From assembly GCA_003282945.1 (NCBI GenBank), contig QBYG01000011.1, positions 1-41,408 on the forward strand: DNA of 41,408 bases, given 5' to 3'. Of the stretch, positions 25,555-33,821 are shown one piece after another. The position numbers were made by a program, and so were the translations under genes. The number at the start of each line of letters is the position of its first letter. Position 1 is the first letter of the stretch. Below the pieces are notes generated by a model. The model saw nothing but the letters and a program-made list of their open reading frames with translations. It was not told the origin of the DNA and did no database searches. Source of the stretch: Pelagibacteraceae bacterium AG-325-E23 (GTDB lineage: Bacteria; Pseudomonadota; Alphaproteobacteria; Pelagibacterales; Pelagibacteraceae).

Positions 25555-26712
25555 ATGAATAAAGTTTTTAAAATTGGATTAATAGGTTGTGGACATATTG
25601 CTGAAACATATTTTAGAGCTGAAAAATATTTTAATAATATAAAAATTATTAAATGTGCTGATATTAATGAGAAAGCTTCTAAGCGTTGTGCTTTAAATTT
25701 TGGAATAAAATCTGTAACTGTTAATGAGCTTCTTAAAGATGATGAAATAGAAATTATTTTAAACCTTACAATTCCAAAAGCACATTATCAAATATCTAAA
25801 AAAGCTTTAATAAATGGAAAACATATTTATTCAGAAAAACCATTAGCAATACATTTAAATGATGGAAAAAAATTATTAAAAATTTCAAAAAAGAAAAAAT
25901 TATATTTAGGAAACGCTCCTGATACCTTTTTGGGAGGTGGAATTCAAAAATCTAAAGAATTAGTTGAAAAAAATATTATAGGAAATGTAAAATTAGGAAA
26001 TGCAGTTTTTGCATTTCCTGGTATTCAATCCTACCATCCTAATCCTGAACCTTGGTTTACAAAAAAAGAGGGAGGTCCTGTTATCGATATGGGACCATAT
26101 TATATTACTGCTTTAGTAAATCTTTTAGGACCAGCAAAAAAAGTTACAGGCACCATCATTCAAGGCCAAAAATATAGAACTATTGGGATAGGACCAAAAA
26201 AAGGCAAAAAATTTAAGGTAGAATGTCCAACTACTTATTTATCTACAATTACTTTTAAAAATAACTCCGTTATAAGATTAACATTATCATTTGATGTTAT
26301 AGCTCATCAAAGAAATCATATTGAGTTATATGGAGAAAAAGGGTCAATGATAGTTCCAGATCCAAATATGTTCGGTGGATCAGTATTAACTTGCAATAAA
26401 TTAGGCGATAACTGGAAAGAGTTTAAGACTTCAAAAATGCCATTAGGGAGGATTAATATAAGAACACAAAGTTCAAGAGCTAATGAAACACCAACTAATG
26501 CAAACTATCGAGGTGTGGGGTTATCAGAGATGGCATATTCGATTGAAAATAAAAGAAAACATTTGTGTAGTGGTGAAATTTCTCTTCATGTATTAGACAT
26601 TATAACTTCTATTATGAAAGCGGCCAGGTCTGGCAAAATTCAATACATTAATACCTTTTGCGCAAAACCAAAAAAGTTTTCAAAATTAGATATTAAGAAA
26701 TTACTAAAGTAA
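25555..26712 (+). CDS. Gfo/Idh/MocA-family oxidoreductase with Tyr for catalytic His
   Basis: A 385-residue family member with GCGHIA (11-16) and EKP at 94-96. Where the family normally has D-x3-H, this protein has DMGPYY, that is Asp178 and Tyr182. The extended GGPVIDMGPYYITALVNLLG is shared by a recognisable subgroup, so this is a subfamily trait rather than an error. A glycan- or cyclitol-directed dehydrogenase or epimerase is likely; the substrate is unknown. It directly follows iolD by nine bases and precedes a 2-hydroxyacid dehydrogenase by seven, so the three are probably one transcript. Confidence 0.85.
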   Translation: MNKVFKIGLIGCGHIAETYFRAEKYFNNIKIIKCADINEKASKRCALNFGIKSVTVNELLKDDEIEIILNLTIPKAHYQISKKALINGKHIYSEKPLAIHLNDGKKLLKISKKKKLYLGNAPDTFLGGGIQKSKELVEKNIIGNVKLGNAVFAFPGIQSYHPNPEPWFTKKEGGPVIDMGPYYITALVNLLGPAKKVTGTIIQGQKYRTIGIGPKKGKKFKVECPTTYLSTITFKNNSVIRLTLSFDVIAHQRNHIELYGEKGSMIVPDPNMFGGSVLTCNKLGDNWKEFKTSKMPLGRINIRTQSSRANETPTNANYRGVGLSEMAYSIENKRKHLCSGEISLHVLDIITSIMKAARSGKIQYINTFCAKPKKFSKLDIKKLLK

Positions 26713-26719
26713 ATATAAA

Positions 26720-27742
26720 ATGAAAAAACATATCGTAATTTCAGATCCATTTCCAAGAACATTAGATTTAATTTTTTCAAAAAAAAAACTTAAGGAATTA
26801 AAATCAAAATATAAGTTAATAACAGCTCCTAAGTTTAATAAAAAAGATTTTTACGAAAAAAATATTCACAAAGCCACTTTTATAATGGGCCAACCAGATC
26901 TTGACAAAAATCTTTTATCAAAAGCCACACAATTGAAATGTATTATAAATGTTGAAAGTAATTTTATGGATAATATTGACTATGAATATTGTTTTAAAAA
27001 AAAAATTGATGTCATAGCTACATCACCTGTATTTTCAAAACCAGTTGCTGAAATAGCTTTAGGTATGACTTTATCCATATTAAGAAACATCCATAGTGCT
27101 CATTTCGATTTTGTAAGAGGAAAAGAAAAATATGGTTTAGAAAGTAATTTAAGTGCTTCTCTTTTAACAAATAAAAAAATTGGATTATTGGGGTTTGGAG
27201 ATTTAGCAAAGGCGCTTTATCCTCTTTTACTACCCTTTACAAAAAATATAAATGTATACGATCCCTGGGTACCTAACAAAATTATTAAAAAAGCTGGTTT
27301 TAAATCAATTAATCTAAGTAAAATGTTTAGCGATTGTGAGATTATTTATGTACTAGCAACAATCACAACTAAAAATAAAAATTTAATAGACAAAAAATTA
27401 TTAAATAGAATGAGGTCAAAATCAGTTTTTGTTTTAATGAGTAGAGCAGCAATTGTTAATTTTGGGGATCTTAAAAAAAGAATTAAAAAAGGAGACATCT
27501 TTGTAGCAACTGATGTATTTCCTGAAGAGCCGGTTAAAAAAAATGATCCAATTAGAAAACTTAAAAATGTATTGTTTTCAGCTCATAGGGCGGGAGCTTT
27601 AGAACAGGCTTTTTTTGAAATGGGTGAAATTGTTCTAAAAGATATGAGCTTAATTTTAAAAAAAAAGGCTCCAAAATTCTGTAAAAGAGCTCGAAGCAAA
27701 ACAGTAAATCTTTTAGCCTCAAAACCTGTTGCAATTAACTGA
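26720..27742 (+). CDS. D-2-hydroxyacid dehydrogenase
   Basis: A 340-residue D-isomer-specific 2-hydroxyacid dehydrogenase. The catalytic triad is Arg242 (MSRAAIVN), Glu270 (DVFPEEP) and His289 (FSAHRAGA). The nucleotide motif reads GFGDLA (158-163), with Ala where the last glycine normally is. It is divergent from the other hydroxyacid dehydrogenase in this window (17460-18416) and richer in lysine, with longer N- and C-terminal regions. The likely role is reduction or oxidation of a sugar-derived 2-oxo/2-hydroxy acid in the iolD transcript. The next genes encode an importer, starting 22 bases later. Confidence 0.82.
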   Translation: MKKHIVISDPFPRTLDLIFSKKKLKELKSKYKLITAPKFNKKDFYEKNIHKATFIMGQPDLDKNLLSKATQLKCIINVESNFMDNIDYEYCFKKKIDVIATSPVFSKPVAEIALGMTLSILRNIHSAHFDFVRGKEKYGLESNLSASLLTNKKIGLLGFGDLAKALYPLLLPFTKNINVYDPWVPNKIIKKAGFKSINLSKMFSDCEIIYVLATITTKNKNLIDKKLLNRMRSKSVFVLMSRAAIVNFGDLKKRIKKGDIFVATDVFPEEPVKKNDPIRKLKNVLFSAHRAGALEQAFFEMGEIVLKDMSLILKKKAPKFCKRARSKTVNLLASKPVAIN

Positions 27743-27764
27743 TTTTTTTATATTTTCATGATTT

Positions 27765-28514
27765 ATGTCATCAATTAACCAACTACTTCTCGAAGCAAAA
27801 AGTGTAACAAAGTACTTTGGAACCATAACGGCTCTTGAGAATGTAAATTTAAAGATACATGCAGGAGAGTGCCTCGGTGTTGTGGGTGATAATGGGGCTG
27901 GAAAAACGACATTAATGAAGGTTTTATCTGGACTTTATAAACCAAGTTCTGGCTCACTATATTTTGATGGTAAAAAAGAGATATTAGAAAGCCCAAAAGA
28001 CTCTCAGGAGTTAGGTTTAGAAATGGTTTACCAGGATTTGGCTTTAGCGGGAAATCTTCCTATTGGTGAAAATATTTTTTTGGGACGTGAGCCTACTAAA
28101 AATCTTGGTTTTATCAAGCTGCTAGATTTTAAGAAAATAAAAGAACTCACTGATGCTCATTTAGGTAAGTTAAAAATTAATGTAAAAAGTGCAGATCAAA
28201 AAGTCGAGGAACTTTCAGGGGGTCAAAGACAAGCGGTAGCCATAGCAAGATCTACTGCGTTCAATGCAAAGGTAGTTATTATGGATGAACCCACAGCCGC
28301 TCTTGCTATTAAGGAAGTTGGAAAAGTTTTAGATTTAATTAATAGCTTAAAAAAAACTGGAGTAGGTGTAATTGTAATCAGTCATAGAATGGATGATATA
28401 TTTGCTGTATGTGATCGTGTGATGGCATTATTTCAAGGAACTAATTTTGCTGAGTCAGAATTATCAAAAACTTCTAGAGACGAAGTAATTGGTTGGATCA
28501 TGGGAAAAAAATAA
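27765..28514 (+). CDS. CUT2 sugar ABC transporter ATPase, single-domain
   Basis: ATP-binding subunit of a ribose/fructose/xylose-type importer. Walker A is GDNGAGKTT (41-49), the signature LSGGQRQ (150-156) and Walker B ends IMDEPT (to 177). At 249 residues it is half the size of RbsA or XylG, which fuse two ATPase domains, and corresponds to their N-terminal half, as in FrcA-type systems. A homodimer would be needed. The permease start lies two bases downstream and a binding protein follows. The substrate is probably a monosaccharide or cyclitol. Confidence 0.92.
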   Translation: MSSINQLLLEAKSVTKYFGTITALENVNLKIHAGECLGVVGDNGAGKTTLMKVLSGLYKPSSGSLYFDGKKEILESPKDSQELGLEMVYQDLALAGNLPIGENIFLGREPTKNLGFIKLLDFKKIKELTDAHLGKLKINVKSADQKVEELSGGQRQAVAIARSTAFNAKVVIMDEPTAALAIKEVGKVLDLINSLKKTGVGVIVISHRMDDIFAVCDRVMALFQGTNFAESELSKTSRDEVIGWIMGKK

Positions 28515-28516
28515 TT

Positions 28517-29530
28517 ATGGATAATAAAGATCAAGAAAAAGATTCACTATATTTAAAATTAATTCCTTACTTTGATAGATATGGAATTTTATTATTATTA
28601 CTAATAATGATAGTGGTAATGCATTTCTTGCAGCCAGATGTTTTTTTGTCGTGGAGAAATGTAACCAATGTGTTTAAACAAATATCTTGGCAATCTATGC
28701 TTGCTCTAGGAGTTTTCATGGTTATTGTAACCGCAGGTATTGACCTTTCAGTTGGTTCTATAATGATGTTGTCATTGATGATATTGGCAATTGTAGCAAA
28801 AGCAGGAGCCCCATGGTTTGTTGTTGCTATGACACCACTTATAGCTGGATTAATATGTGGACTAATAAATGGTCTTGGAATTACTATTTTGCGGATGCCT
28901 CATCCTTTCATAATGACACTAGGTACATTATATATATTTAGAGGCACTGGAAATTTAATTTCAGGTGGAACACCAATAAGTGGCTTTACCGATGAAGTAA
29001 GATATCTTGGACATGGACGGATAGATTTAACTTGGTTAGGTCTCGAAAAATCTCAGTACCTTCCAGTGAGCTTAGTTCTTATTGCAATTGTATATATAAT
29101 TTTCTGGGTTTTCATGAATCATACTAGAACTGGTAAATGGATTTATGCTATTGGAGGTAACCCGAGTGCAGCGAGGGCATCGGGCGTAAATGTAAATAAA
29201 ATATTAGTAATCGTTTACTCTTTATGCGGATTTTTATCAGGTATTGGAGCATTAATTTTAGCAGGAAGAACAGACTCTGGTTATCCGAATGCTGGATTAC
29301 AATCAGAATTAGATGCTATTGCAGCCTGCATAATTGGTGGAGCAAGTTTTTTTGGTGGAAGGGGTACAGTGCTTGGAGTGTTTGCTGGCGTAATGATTAT
29401 GGGTATTTTAAGAAATGGCCTAAACCTTATGGATGTGAGCTCGTTTTGGCAACAAGTCTTAATTGGTTCTATAATAGTATTAGCTGTATATATCGACGTG
29501 CTAAGAAGAGATCTTGGAACAAGAAAATAA
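28517..29530 (+). CDS. CUT2 sugar ABC transporter permease
   Basis: A 337-residue inner-membrane permease of the RbsC/FrcC type, with about eight to ten helices. I use the ATG at 28517 (MDNKDQEKDS); an earlier in-frame ATG at 28493 would overlap the ATPase gene by 22 bases. Conserved features are TAGIDLSVGSIMML, the EAA-like loop region ARASGVNVNKI, and GGASFFGGRGTVLG near the C-terminus. It follows the ATPase gene by two bases. The binding-protein gene starts 105 bases downstream, in a spacer that may hold its own promoter. Confidence 0.92.
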   Translation: MDNKDQEKDSLYLKLIPYFDRYGILLLLLIMIVVMHFLQPDVFLSWRNVTNVFKQISWQSMLALGVFMVIVTAGIDLSVGSIMMLSLMILAIVAKAGAPWFVVAMTPLIAGLICGLINGLGITILRMPHPFIMTLGTLYIFRGTGNLISGGTPISGFTDEVRYLGHGRIDLTWLGLEKSQYLPVSLVLIAIVYIIFWVFMNHTRTGKWIYAIGGNPSAARASGVNVNKILVIVYSLCGFLSGIGALILAGRTDSGYPNAGLQSELDAIAACIIGGASFFGGRGTVLGVFAGVMIMGILRNGLNLMDVSSFWQQVLIGSIIVLAVYIDVLRRDLGTRK

Positions 29531-29542
29531 TACACGTATTAG

Positions 29543-29572
29543 TTGAGCTAAAAAATAGTGTCTTTGTATAAA
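29543..29572 (+). promoter_or_regulatory. Weak candidate promoter of the CUT2 binding-protein gene
   Basis: TTGAGC (29543-29548) and TATAAA (29567-29572) are 18 bases apart, placing transcription start near 29579. A second pair, TTGAAT (29576-29581) with TTAAAT (29599-29604), has a 17-base spacer. The surrounding spacer is nearly pure A/T, so matches arise easily by chance. A dedicated promoter would fit high binding-protein expression. Confidence 0.3.
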
Positions 29573-29635
29573 CAGTTGAATTTTTATTAAAAATTTAATT
29601 AAATTAATCTTTAATAATTATTAAAGGGGAAATTT

Positions 29636-30568
29636 ATGAGAGAACTAATGAGAAAAGTTGTTGTATTTTTTTCAACAATTTTTTTATTAACAACTATGGC
29701 TTCAGTATCTTTTGCTGATGGTCACGGTAAAAAAATCCTATTTAGCATCAAAGGTCCTGGTTCAGGAAACCCATTTTGGGCTTCTGTAACTAAAGGTGCT
29801 GAAGAAGAGGCAAAAAAACTAGGTGTTAAATTAATTTTAATTGCACCTCCACAAGAAGGTGATGTTCAGGCACAAATTAACCAAGTAGAAGACCAACTTG
29901 CAAAAGGTGTTGATGCTTTAGCACTTGCTCCAGGAGATCCAAATGCTTTTGCTCCAATCGTAGATGATGCGATTAAAAGCGGAGTTCCAGTTGTGTTTGT
30001 TGATACTAAAGGAATTAACGAAGGCGTAACTTTTATTGGAACAAATAATATGAATGGTGCAGAATTAGCTGCTAAATTTATATGTGATAAAACTCCAAAA
30101 GGTTCAGATGTTGCAATTCTTACAGGAATTGAATCTCAATCAACTGCATTATTAAGAAGAGATGGTGCAATTAAAGGATTTAAAAATTGTGGTTTAAATC
30201 TTGTTGCTACACAAACTGCAGAGTGGGATACAGCAAAAGGAAGATCTGTAACAGAGTCAATCATTCTAAAAAATCCAAACATCAAAGCAATATTTGCTTC
30301 TAATGACAATATGGGATTAGGTGCTATGCAAGCTTTAAAAGATGCTGACATGAATGATGTAATTGTTGTTGGTTTTGATGCAACTCCTGATGCAGCTACG
30401 AGTATTTTGAAAGGCGAAATGACTGCAACGATTGCACAATTCTCATACAACATGGGTGCTTATGGTGTTAAGTATGCTCTTGAGTTAGCTAATGGTGGAA
30501 GCATCGATATAAACATCGATACTGGAACACAATTAGTAACAACTGCAAACGCTAACGATTTTAAATAA
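29636..30568 (+). CDS. CUT2 periplasmic sugar-binding protein
   Basis: A 310-residue periplasmic binding protein of the ribose/galactose class (Peripla_BP_4). A signal peptide spans about residues 1-27, cleaved at SFA/DG. The mature N-terminus KKILFSIKGPGSGNPFW and later ALAPGDPNAFAPIVDDAI are typical of inositol, ribose or fructose binding proteins. The ATG follows AGGGGAAA at good distance. It closes the ATPase-permease-binding protein set and is followed by a strong terminator. The ligand cannot be assigned: mutarotase and ribokinase downstream suggest ribose or a similar sugar, while nearby iol genes leave inositol open. Confidence 0.93.
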   Translation: MRELMRKVVVFFSTIFLLTTMASVSFADGHGKKILFSIKGPGSGNPFWASVTKGAEEEAKKLGVKLILIAPPQEGDVQAQINQVEDQLAKGVDALALAPGDPNAFAPIVDDAIKSGVPVVFVDTKGINEGVTFIGTNNMNGAELAAKFICDKTPKGSDVAILTGIESQSTALLRRDGAIKGFKNCGLNLVATQTAEWDTAKGRSVTESIILKNPNIKAIFASNDNMGLGAMQALKDADMNDVIVVGFDATPDAATSILKGEMTATIAQFSYNMGAYGVKYALELANGGSIDINIDTGTQLVTTANANDFK

Positions 30569-30591
30569 TCTTTAGTTTTAAAGAACAATTT

Positions 30592-30624
30592 AAAGGGTGG
30601 AATTTTATTCCACCCTTTTTTTTT
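30592..30624 (+). terminator. Strong intrinsic terminator after the CUT2 binding-protein gene
   Basis: A perfect 12-base stem AAAGGGTGGAAT/ATTCCACCCTTT (30592-30603 and 30607-30618) with a three-base loop runs into nine T residues (30616-30624). It lies 23 bases past the stop and 19 before the RbsD/FucU gene on the same strand, so some readthrough or a further promoter is needed for the sugar-kinase genes. Confidence 0.92.
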
Positions 30625-30642
30625 ATGTATTATAATCTGTAA

Positions 30643-31104
30643 ATGTTAATTAATATTAATCCCGTATTAAGCCCTGAATTACTCTTTCACCTGCGATCAA
30701 TGGGCCATGGAGAAAAATTAATTTTAGCAGATGCAAATTTTCCATCAAACTCTACAAATAATAAAGTAATTCGATTAGATGGAGTAAATATTAAAGATGC
30801 TGCGACTGCCATATTATCTGTATTTCCATTAGATAGTTTTGTTGTGTCTCAAGGTGGATCTCCAGCTCTTAGAATGGAGGTCGATAACAAACCAGACGAA
30901 TTAACTGAGACACATAAAGAATTTATTGAAGCAGTAAAATTGGTCTCAGGAGAACATTGGAAAGTTGGATCAATTTCAAGACAAGATTTTTATGAGGAAG
31001 CAAAGAAAGCTTATTGCATAGTAACTACTACAGATGCTAGGCCATTTGGATGTTTTGTAATTACTAAGGGTGTTATTTTACCAGATGGAAAAGTCTGGAC
31101 CTAA
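30643..31104 (+). CDS. RbsD/FucU-family sugar mutarotase
   Basis: A 153-residue member of the family that interconverts pyranose and furanose or alpha and beta anomers of ribose or fucose. MGHGEKLILADANFPS (20-35) holds the conserved His22 and Asp30, and YCIVTTTDARPFGCFV is the C-terminal active-site block. The ADANFP form is closer to FucU than to RbsD (usually DAGFP). With ribokinase three bases downstream, it probably prepares the imported sugar for phosphorylation. No clear ribosome-binding site precedes the ATG, which lies 18 bases after the terminator. Confidence 0.88.
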   Translation: MLININPVLSPELLFHLRSMGHGEKLILADANFPSNSTNNKVIRLDGVNIKDAATAILSVFPLDSFVVSQGGSPALRMEVDNKPDELTETHKEFIEAVKLVSGEHWKVGSISRQDFYEEAKKAYCIVTTTDARPFGCFVITKGVILPDGKVWT

Positions 31105-31107
31105 AAA

Positions 31108-32022
31108 ATGAAATCCATTTGTGTTTTTGGTGTTTTTGTAGCTGACCTTTGTTTTGTCGCTGATGCAATTCCTGAAAAAGGGCAAACTATTTTAGGTAGT
31201 AAACATATTGTTGGTCCAGGTGGGAAAGGATCAAACCAAGCAATAACTGCAGCTAGACTTGGAGGTAAGGTAAATTTTATAACAAAGATTGGGAACGACC
31301 AAAATGCAAATATGGCCCTAAACCTCTACAAGGAAGTAGGTATAAATACAGACTCAATAATTCAAGATGAAAATCAGTTAACAGGTGTAGCAGGTATAAT
31401 GATAAACGAAAAAACTGGAGACAACGCTATAAACATTGTACCAGGTGCAGCTGGTTCTTTAACTAATAAAGATATTGATAAAAATATAAGTTTTATTGAA
31501 AATTCAGAAATTTTCTTAACTCAGTTAGAGACACCTTATGAAGTAACTAGTTATGCACTTCAAAAAGCTAAAGAAACAGGTTCAATCACTATTTTCAATC
31601 CAGCACCTGCATCAAATATCAATGAGAGTGATTTTAAATTTATGGATTATTTTACACCTAATGAAACAGAAGCAAGTTTTTATCTAAAAAAAAATGTTGA
31701 AAGCAAAACAGAAATTGAAGAAGCTGCAAAAAATTTTCTAAATAAAGGAGTTAAAAATATTATTATAACTCTAGGCTCAAAAGGAGTTTATTTTGCAAGC
31801 TCATCTGAAAGTTATTTTCTAGATGCCTTTAATTTGAAAGATAAAGTTATTGACACAACAGGAGCAGGGGATGCATTTAATGGAGCTTTTGCATATGCCT
31901 TGTCTAAAAATCATAAAGATAAAGATGCTTTAGAATTTGCAAATAAGGTTGCGGGTATTTCAACCACAAGGGTTGGGGCAGCCAATGCAATGCCCAAACT
32001 TGACGAGGTTGAAACTTATTAA
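31108..32022 (+). CDS. rbsK: Ribokinase (PfkB family)
   Basis: A 304-residue PfkB-family kinase. VGPGGKGSNQAITAARLGG (from about 36) is the N-terminal signature and DTTGAGDAFNGAF (about 249-261) holds the catalytic aspartate and anion hole. Length and motifs fit RbsK, which phosphorylates D-ribose to ribose-5-phosphate, and the mutarotase directly upstream supports this. Related PfkB kinases for deoxyribose or adenosine cannot be excluded. An SDR gene follows after 32 bases. This is one of only two sugar kinases in the island. Confidence 0.9.
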   Translation: MKSICVFGVFVADLCFVADAIPEKGQTILGSKHIVGPGGKGSNQAITAARLGGKVNFITKIGNDQNANMALNLYKEVGINTDSIIQDENQLTGVAGIMINEKTGDNAINIVPGAAGSLTNKDIDKNISFIENSEIFLTQLETPYEVTSYALQKAKETGSITIFNPAPASNINESDFKFMDYFTPNETEASFYLKKNVESKTEIEEAAKNFLNKGVKNIIITLGSKGVYFASSSESYFLDAFNLKDKVIDTTGAGDAFNGAFAYALSKNHKDKDALEFANKVAGISTTRVGAANAMPKLDEVETY

Positions 32023-32054
32023 CTTTTCCTTTATCAACATGAAAAAAAAGCAAT

Positions 32055-32804
32055 ATGATTAATTTTGATTTAAAAGATAGAGTTGCAGTAGTGACAGGAG
32101 GTGCCCAAGGTTTTGGACTAGCTATTACTGAGAGATTTATTGCTTCAGGAGCAAGCGTTATAATTTGGGATATAGACGAAGAAGCAATCAAAACTGCAAC
32201 AAAAAAAATTAATTCAGATAAGGTTTCATACCAAATTGTTAATGTTGGGAATTATGAGAATATAGAAAAAAATTTAGCTGAGATTGAAAAAATTCACAAA
32301 AAAATTGATATTTTTATCAATAATGCAGGAGTTGCAGGAAAAAATACCACAGTAGCTGATTATCCACTTGATGAATGGAAAAAAGTTATAGACCTAAATT
32401 TAAATGCAGTATTTTATTGCTGTAAGGCTGTAACGCCTTACATGATCAAAAACAATTATGGAAGAATTGTTAATATTGCCTCTATAGCTGGAAAAGAGGG
32501 CAATCCTAATGCCAGCGCATATAGCACATCTAAAGCTGGAGTTATAGGTTTAACCAAATCACTTGGAAAAGAACTGGCATTAAAAAATATTGCAGTTAAT
32601 TGTGTAACTCCTGCTGCTGCAAAAACAAGAATATTCGATCAAATGACCGAAGAACATATAAATTATATGTTATCTAAAATTCCTAGAAATAAGTTTGCAA
32701 AAGTAGATGAATTAGCCTCTCTTGTTACATGGTTATCGAGTGAGGAAAATTCTTTTTCAACAGCAGCGGTTTTTGATTTGAGTGGTGGAAGAGCAACTTA
32801 TTGA
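32055..32804 (+). CDS. Short-chain dehydrogenase/reductase
   Basis: A classical SDR of 249 residues. The cofactor motif is TGGAQGFG (14-21), NNAG is at 89-92, and the catalytic residues are Ser143, Tyr156 and Lys160 (YSTSK). The acidic DID at the end of beta-2 (39-41) favours NAD over NADP. The C-terminal block is LVTWLSSEENSFSTAAVFDLSGGRATY. Position between ribokinase and a ROK kinase suggests a polyol or sugar dehydrogenase feeding a ketose or aldose to the kinases. The substrate is unknown. Confidence 0.85.
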   Translation: MINFDLKDRVAVVTGGAQGFGLAITERFIASGASVIIWDIDEEAIKTATKKINSDKVSYQIVNVGNYENIEKNLAEIEKIHKKIDIFINNAGVAGKNTTVADYPLDEWKKVIDLNLNAVFYCCKAVTPYMIKNNYGRIVNIASIAGKEGNPNASAYSTSKAGVIGLTKSLGKELALKNIAVNCVTPAAAKTRIFDQMTEEHINYMLSKIPRNKFAKVDELASLVTWLSSEENSFSTAAVFDLSGGRATY

Positions 32805-32807
32805 TTT

Positions 32808-33710
32808 ATGCAAATAGGAGTCGATGTTGGAGCTACAAAAATTGAAAGTGTAGTATTAGATGAAAAAGGGAACGAAAGTCATCGTGAAAGGACTGATTGT
32901 CCAAAAGACTATTTTCAAATTATAAAAACAATTAAAGAAATTAATAAAAAGTTAGAAAAAGAATTTAATAAAGAGTTACCAATTGGTGTTTGTCACCCTG
33001 GTATTCATTCACCTCAAACCGGATTAGTTAAGAACGCTCCAAATTGTTATTGGTTAGAAAAAAAACCATTTCAAAATGATCTAAGAAAAGAATTAGGCAA
33101 AGAGGTATTTTGTGAAAATGATGCAAATTGTTTTGCTTTGTCAGAAGCTCTAGATGGTGCAGGAAAACATTATAAAATCGTTTATGGAATTATTATTGGT
33201 TCTGGAGTAGGTGGTGGTTTAGTGATAGACAAAAAAATTGTTAGCGGACCAAATGGAGTAGCAGGGGAGTGGGGACATAATCAAATTAACCATTTAATTT
33301 CCAAAAAAGAAAATCTCGAATCTACCAATCTAAGAGAAGGCGAGATTGAGAGTTTTATGTCAGGATTAAGTTTAGCTAAAAAATTTAATAAGCAATATAA
33401 AAAAAATTTAAAAACTAATGAGATCTTTGAACTGTATAGAAAACATGATTTAGATGCAGAAAATTTAATAGATAATTTTAAAGTAAATTTAGCAATGTCC
33501 TTAGCAAATATAATTAATATTCTTGATCCCGATTGTTTTGTTTTTGGTGGGGGTGTTTCAAATGAAATTGATTTTTTAAGTGAAATAGAAACTATCGTAA
33601 GAAAATTTGTGACTGGCAGAGAGTATGAAGGTGTGTTTCTAAAACCAAAGTACGGAGATGCTAGTGGCGTTAGAGGTGCAGCAAGATTGGGAAGAAAATC
33701 AATCTATTAA
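32808..33710 (+). CDS. ROK-family sugar kinase lacking the zinc-binding cysteines
   Basis: A 300-residue ROK protein without the DNA-binding domain of repressor-type members. The phosphate motif DVGATKIES is near residue 5, and the catalytic Asp105 (ENDANCFALSEA) is present. GEWGHN ends with zinc-type His157. The following segment, where sugar kinases normally have a CxCGxxGCxE cysteine cluster, here reads without any cysteine up to GEIESFMSG (178-186), so zinc is unlikely to be bound in the usual way. Probable substrate is a hexose or keto-sugar. It ends the region 3 operon; a promoter for the next transporter lies just downstream. Confidence 0.85.
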   Translation: MQIGVDVGATKIESVVLDEKGNESHRERTDCPKDYFQIIKTIKEINKKLEKEFNKELPIGVCHPGIHSPQTGLVKNAPNCYWLEKKPFQNDLRKELGKEVFCENDANCFALSEALDGAGKHYKIVYGIIIGSGVGGGLVIDKKIVSGPNGVAGEWGHNQINHLISKKENLESTNLREGEIESFMSGLSLAKKFNKQYKKNLKTNEIFELYRKHDLDAENLIDNFKVNLAMSLANIINILDPDCFVFGGGVSNEIDFLSEIETIVRKFVTGREYEGVFLKPKYGDASGVRGAARLGRKSIY

Positions 33711-33745
33711 TATTATAAATCAATTAATAGTTGTATTTTTTTTTC

Positions 33746-33775
33746 TTGTAGTCTTTTAATAAATCAATCTATAAT
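33746..33775 (+). promoter_or_regulatory. Candidate promoter of the CUT1 importer operon
   Basis: A consensus -10 TATAAT (33770-33775) is preceded at 18 bases by TTGTAG (33746-33751). Transcription would start near 33782, leaving a leader of about 40 bases with a GAGGG ribosome-binding site before the ATG at 33822. This is among the best promoter matches in the window. Confidence 0.55.
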
Positions 33776-33784
33776 TGTCTTTTT

Positions 33785-33798
33785 TTAAGTTAACTTAA
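33785..33798. promoter_or_regulatory. Perfect 14-base palindrome downstream of the promoter, possible operator
   Basis: TTAAGTTAACTTAA is a perfect palindrome starting about three bases after the predicted transcription start, a common place for a repressor operator. No cognate regulator gene is in the window, and A/T-rich palindromes of this size can occur by chance, so the call is tentative. Confidence 0.3.
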
Positions 33799-33821
33799 TT
33801 TAACAAATAAGAGGGAAATAT

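Noticed and set aside
29224-29571. A 115-codon plus-strand frame overlapping the end of the CUT2 permease gene
   Set aside because: Out-of-frame translation of conserved permease sequence, very rich in Trp, Ser and Arg, with no family resemblance. The part beyond the permease stop is only about 40 bases.
30136-30453. A 105-codon minus-strand frame inside the CUT2 binding-protein gene
   Set aside because: Antisense to a clear periplasmic binding protein and without an independent ribosome-binding site or family resemblance.
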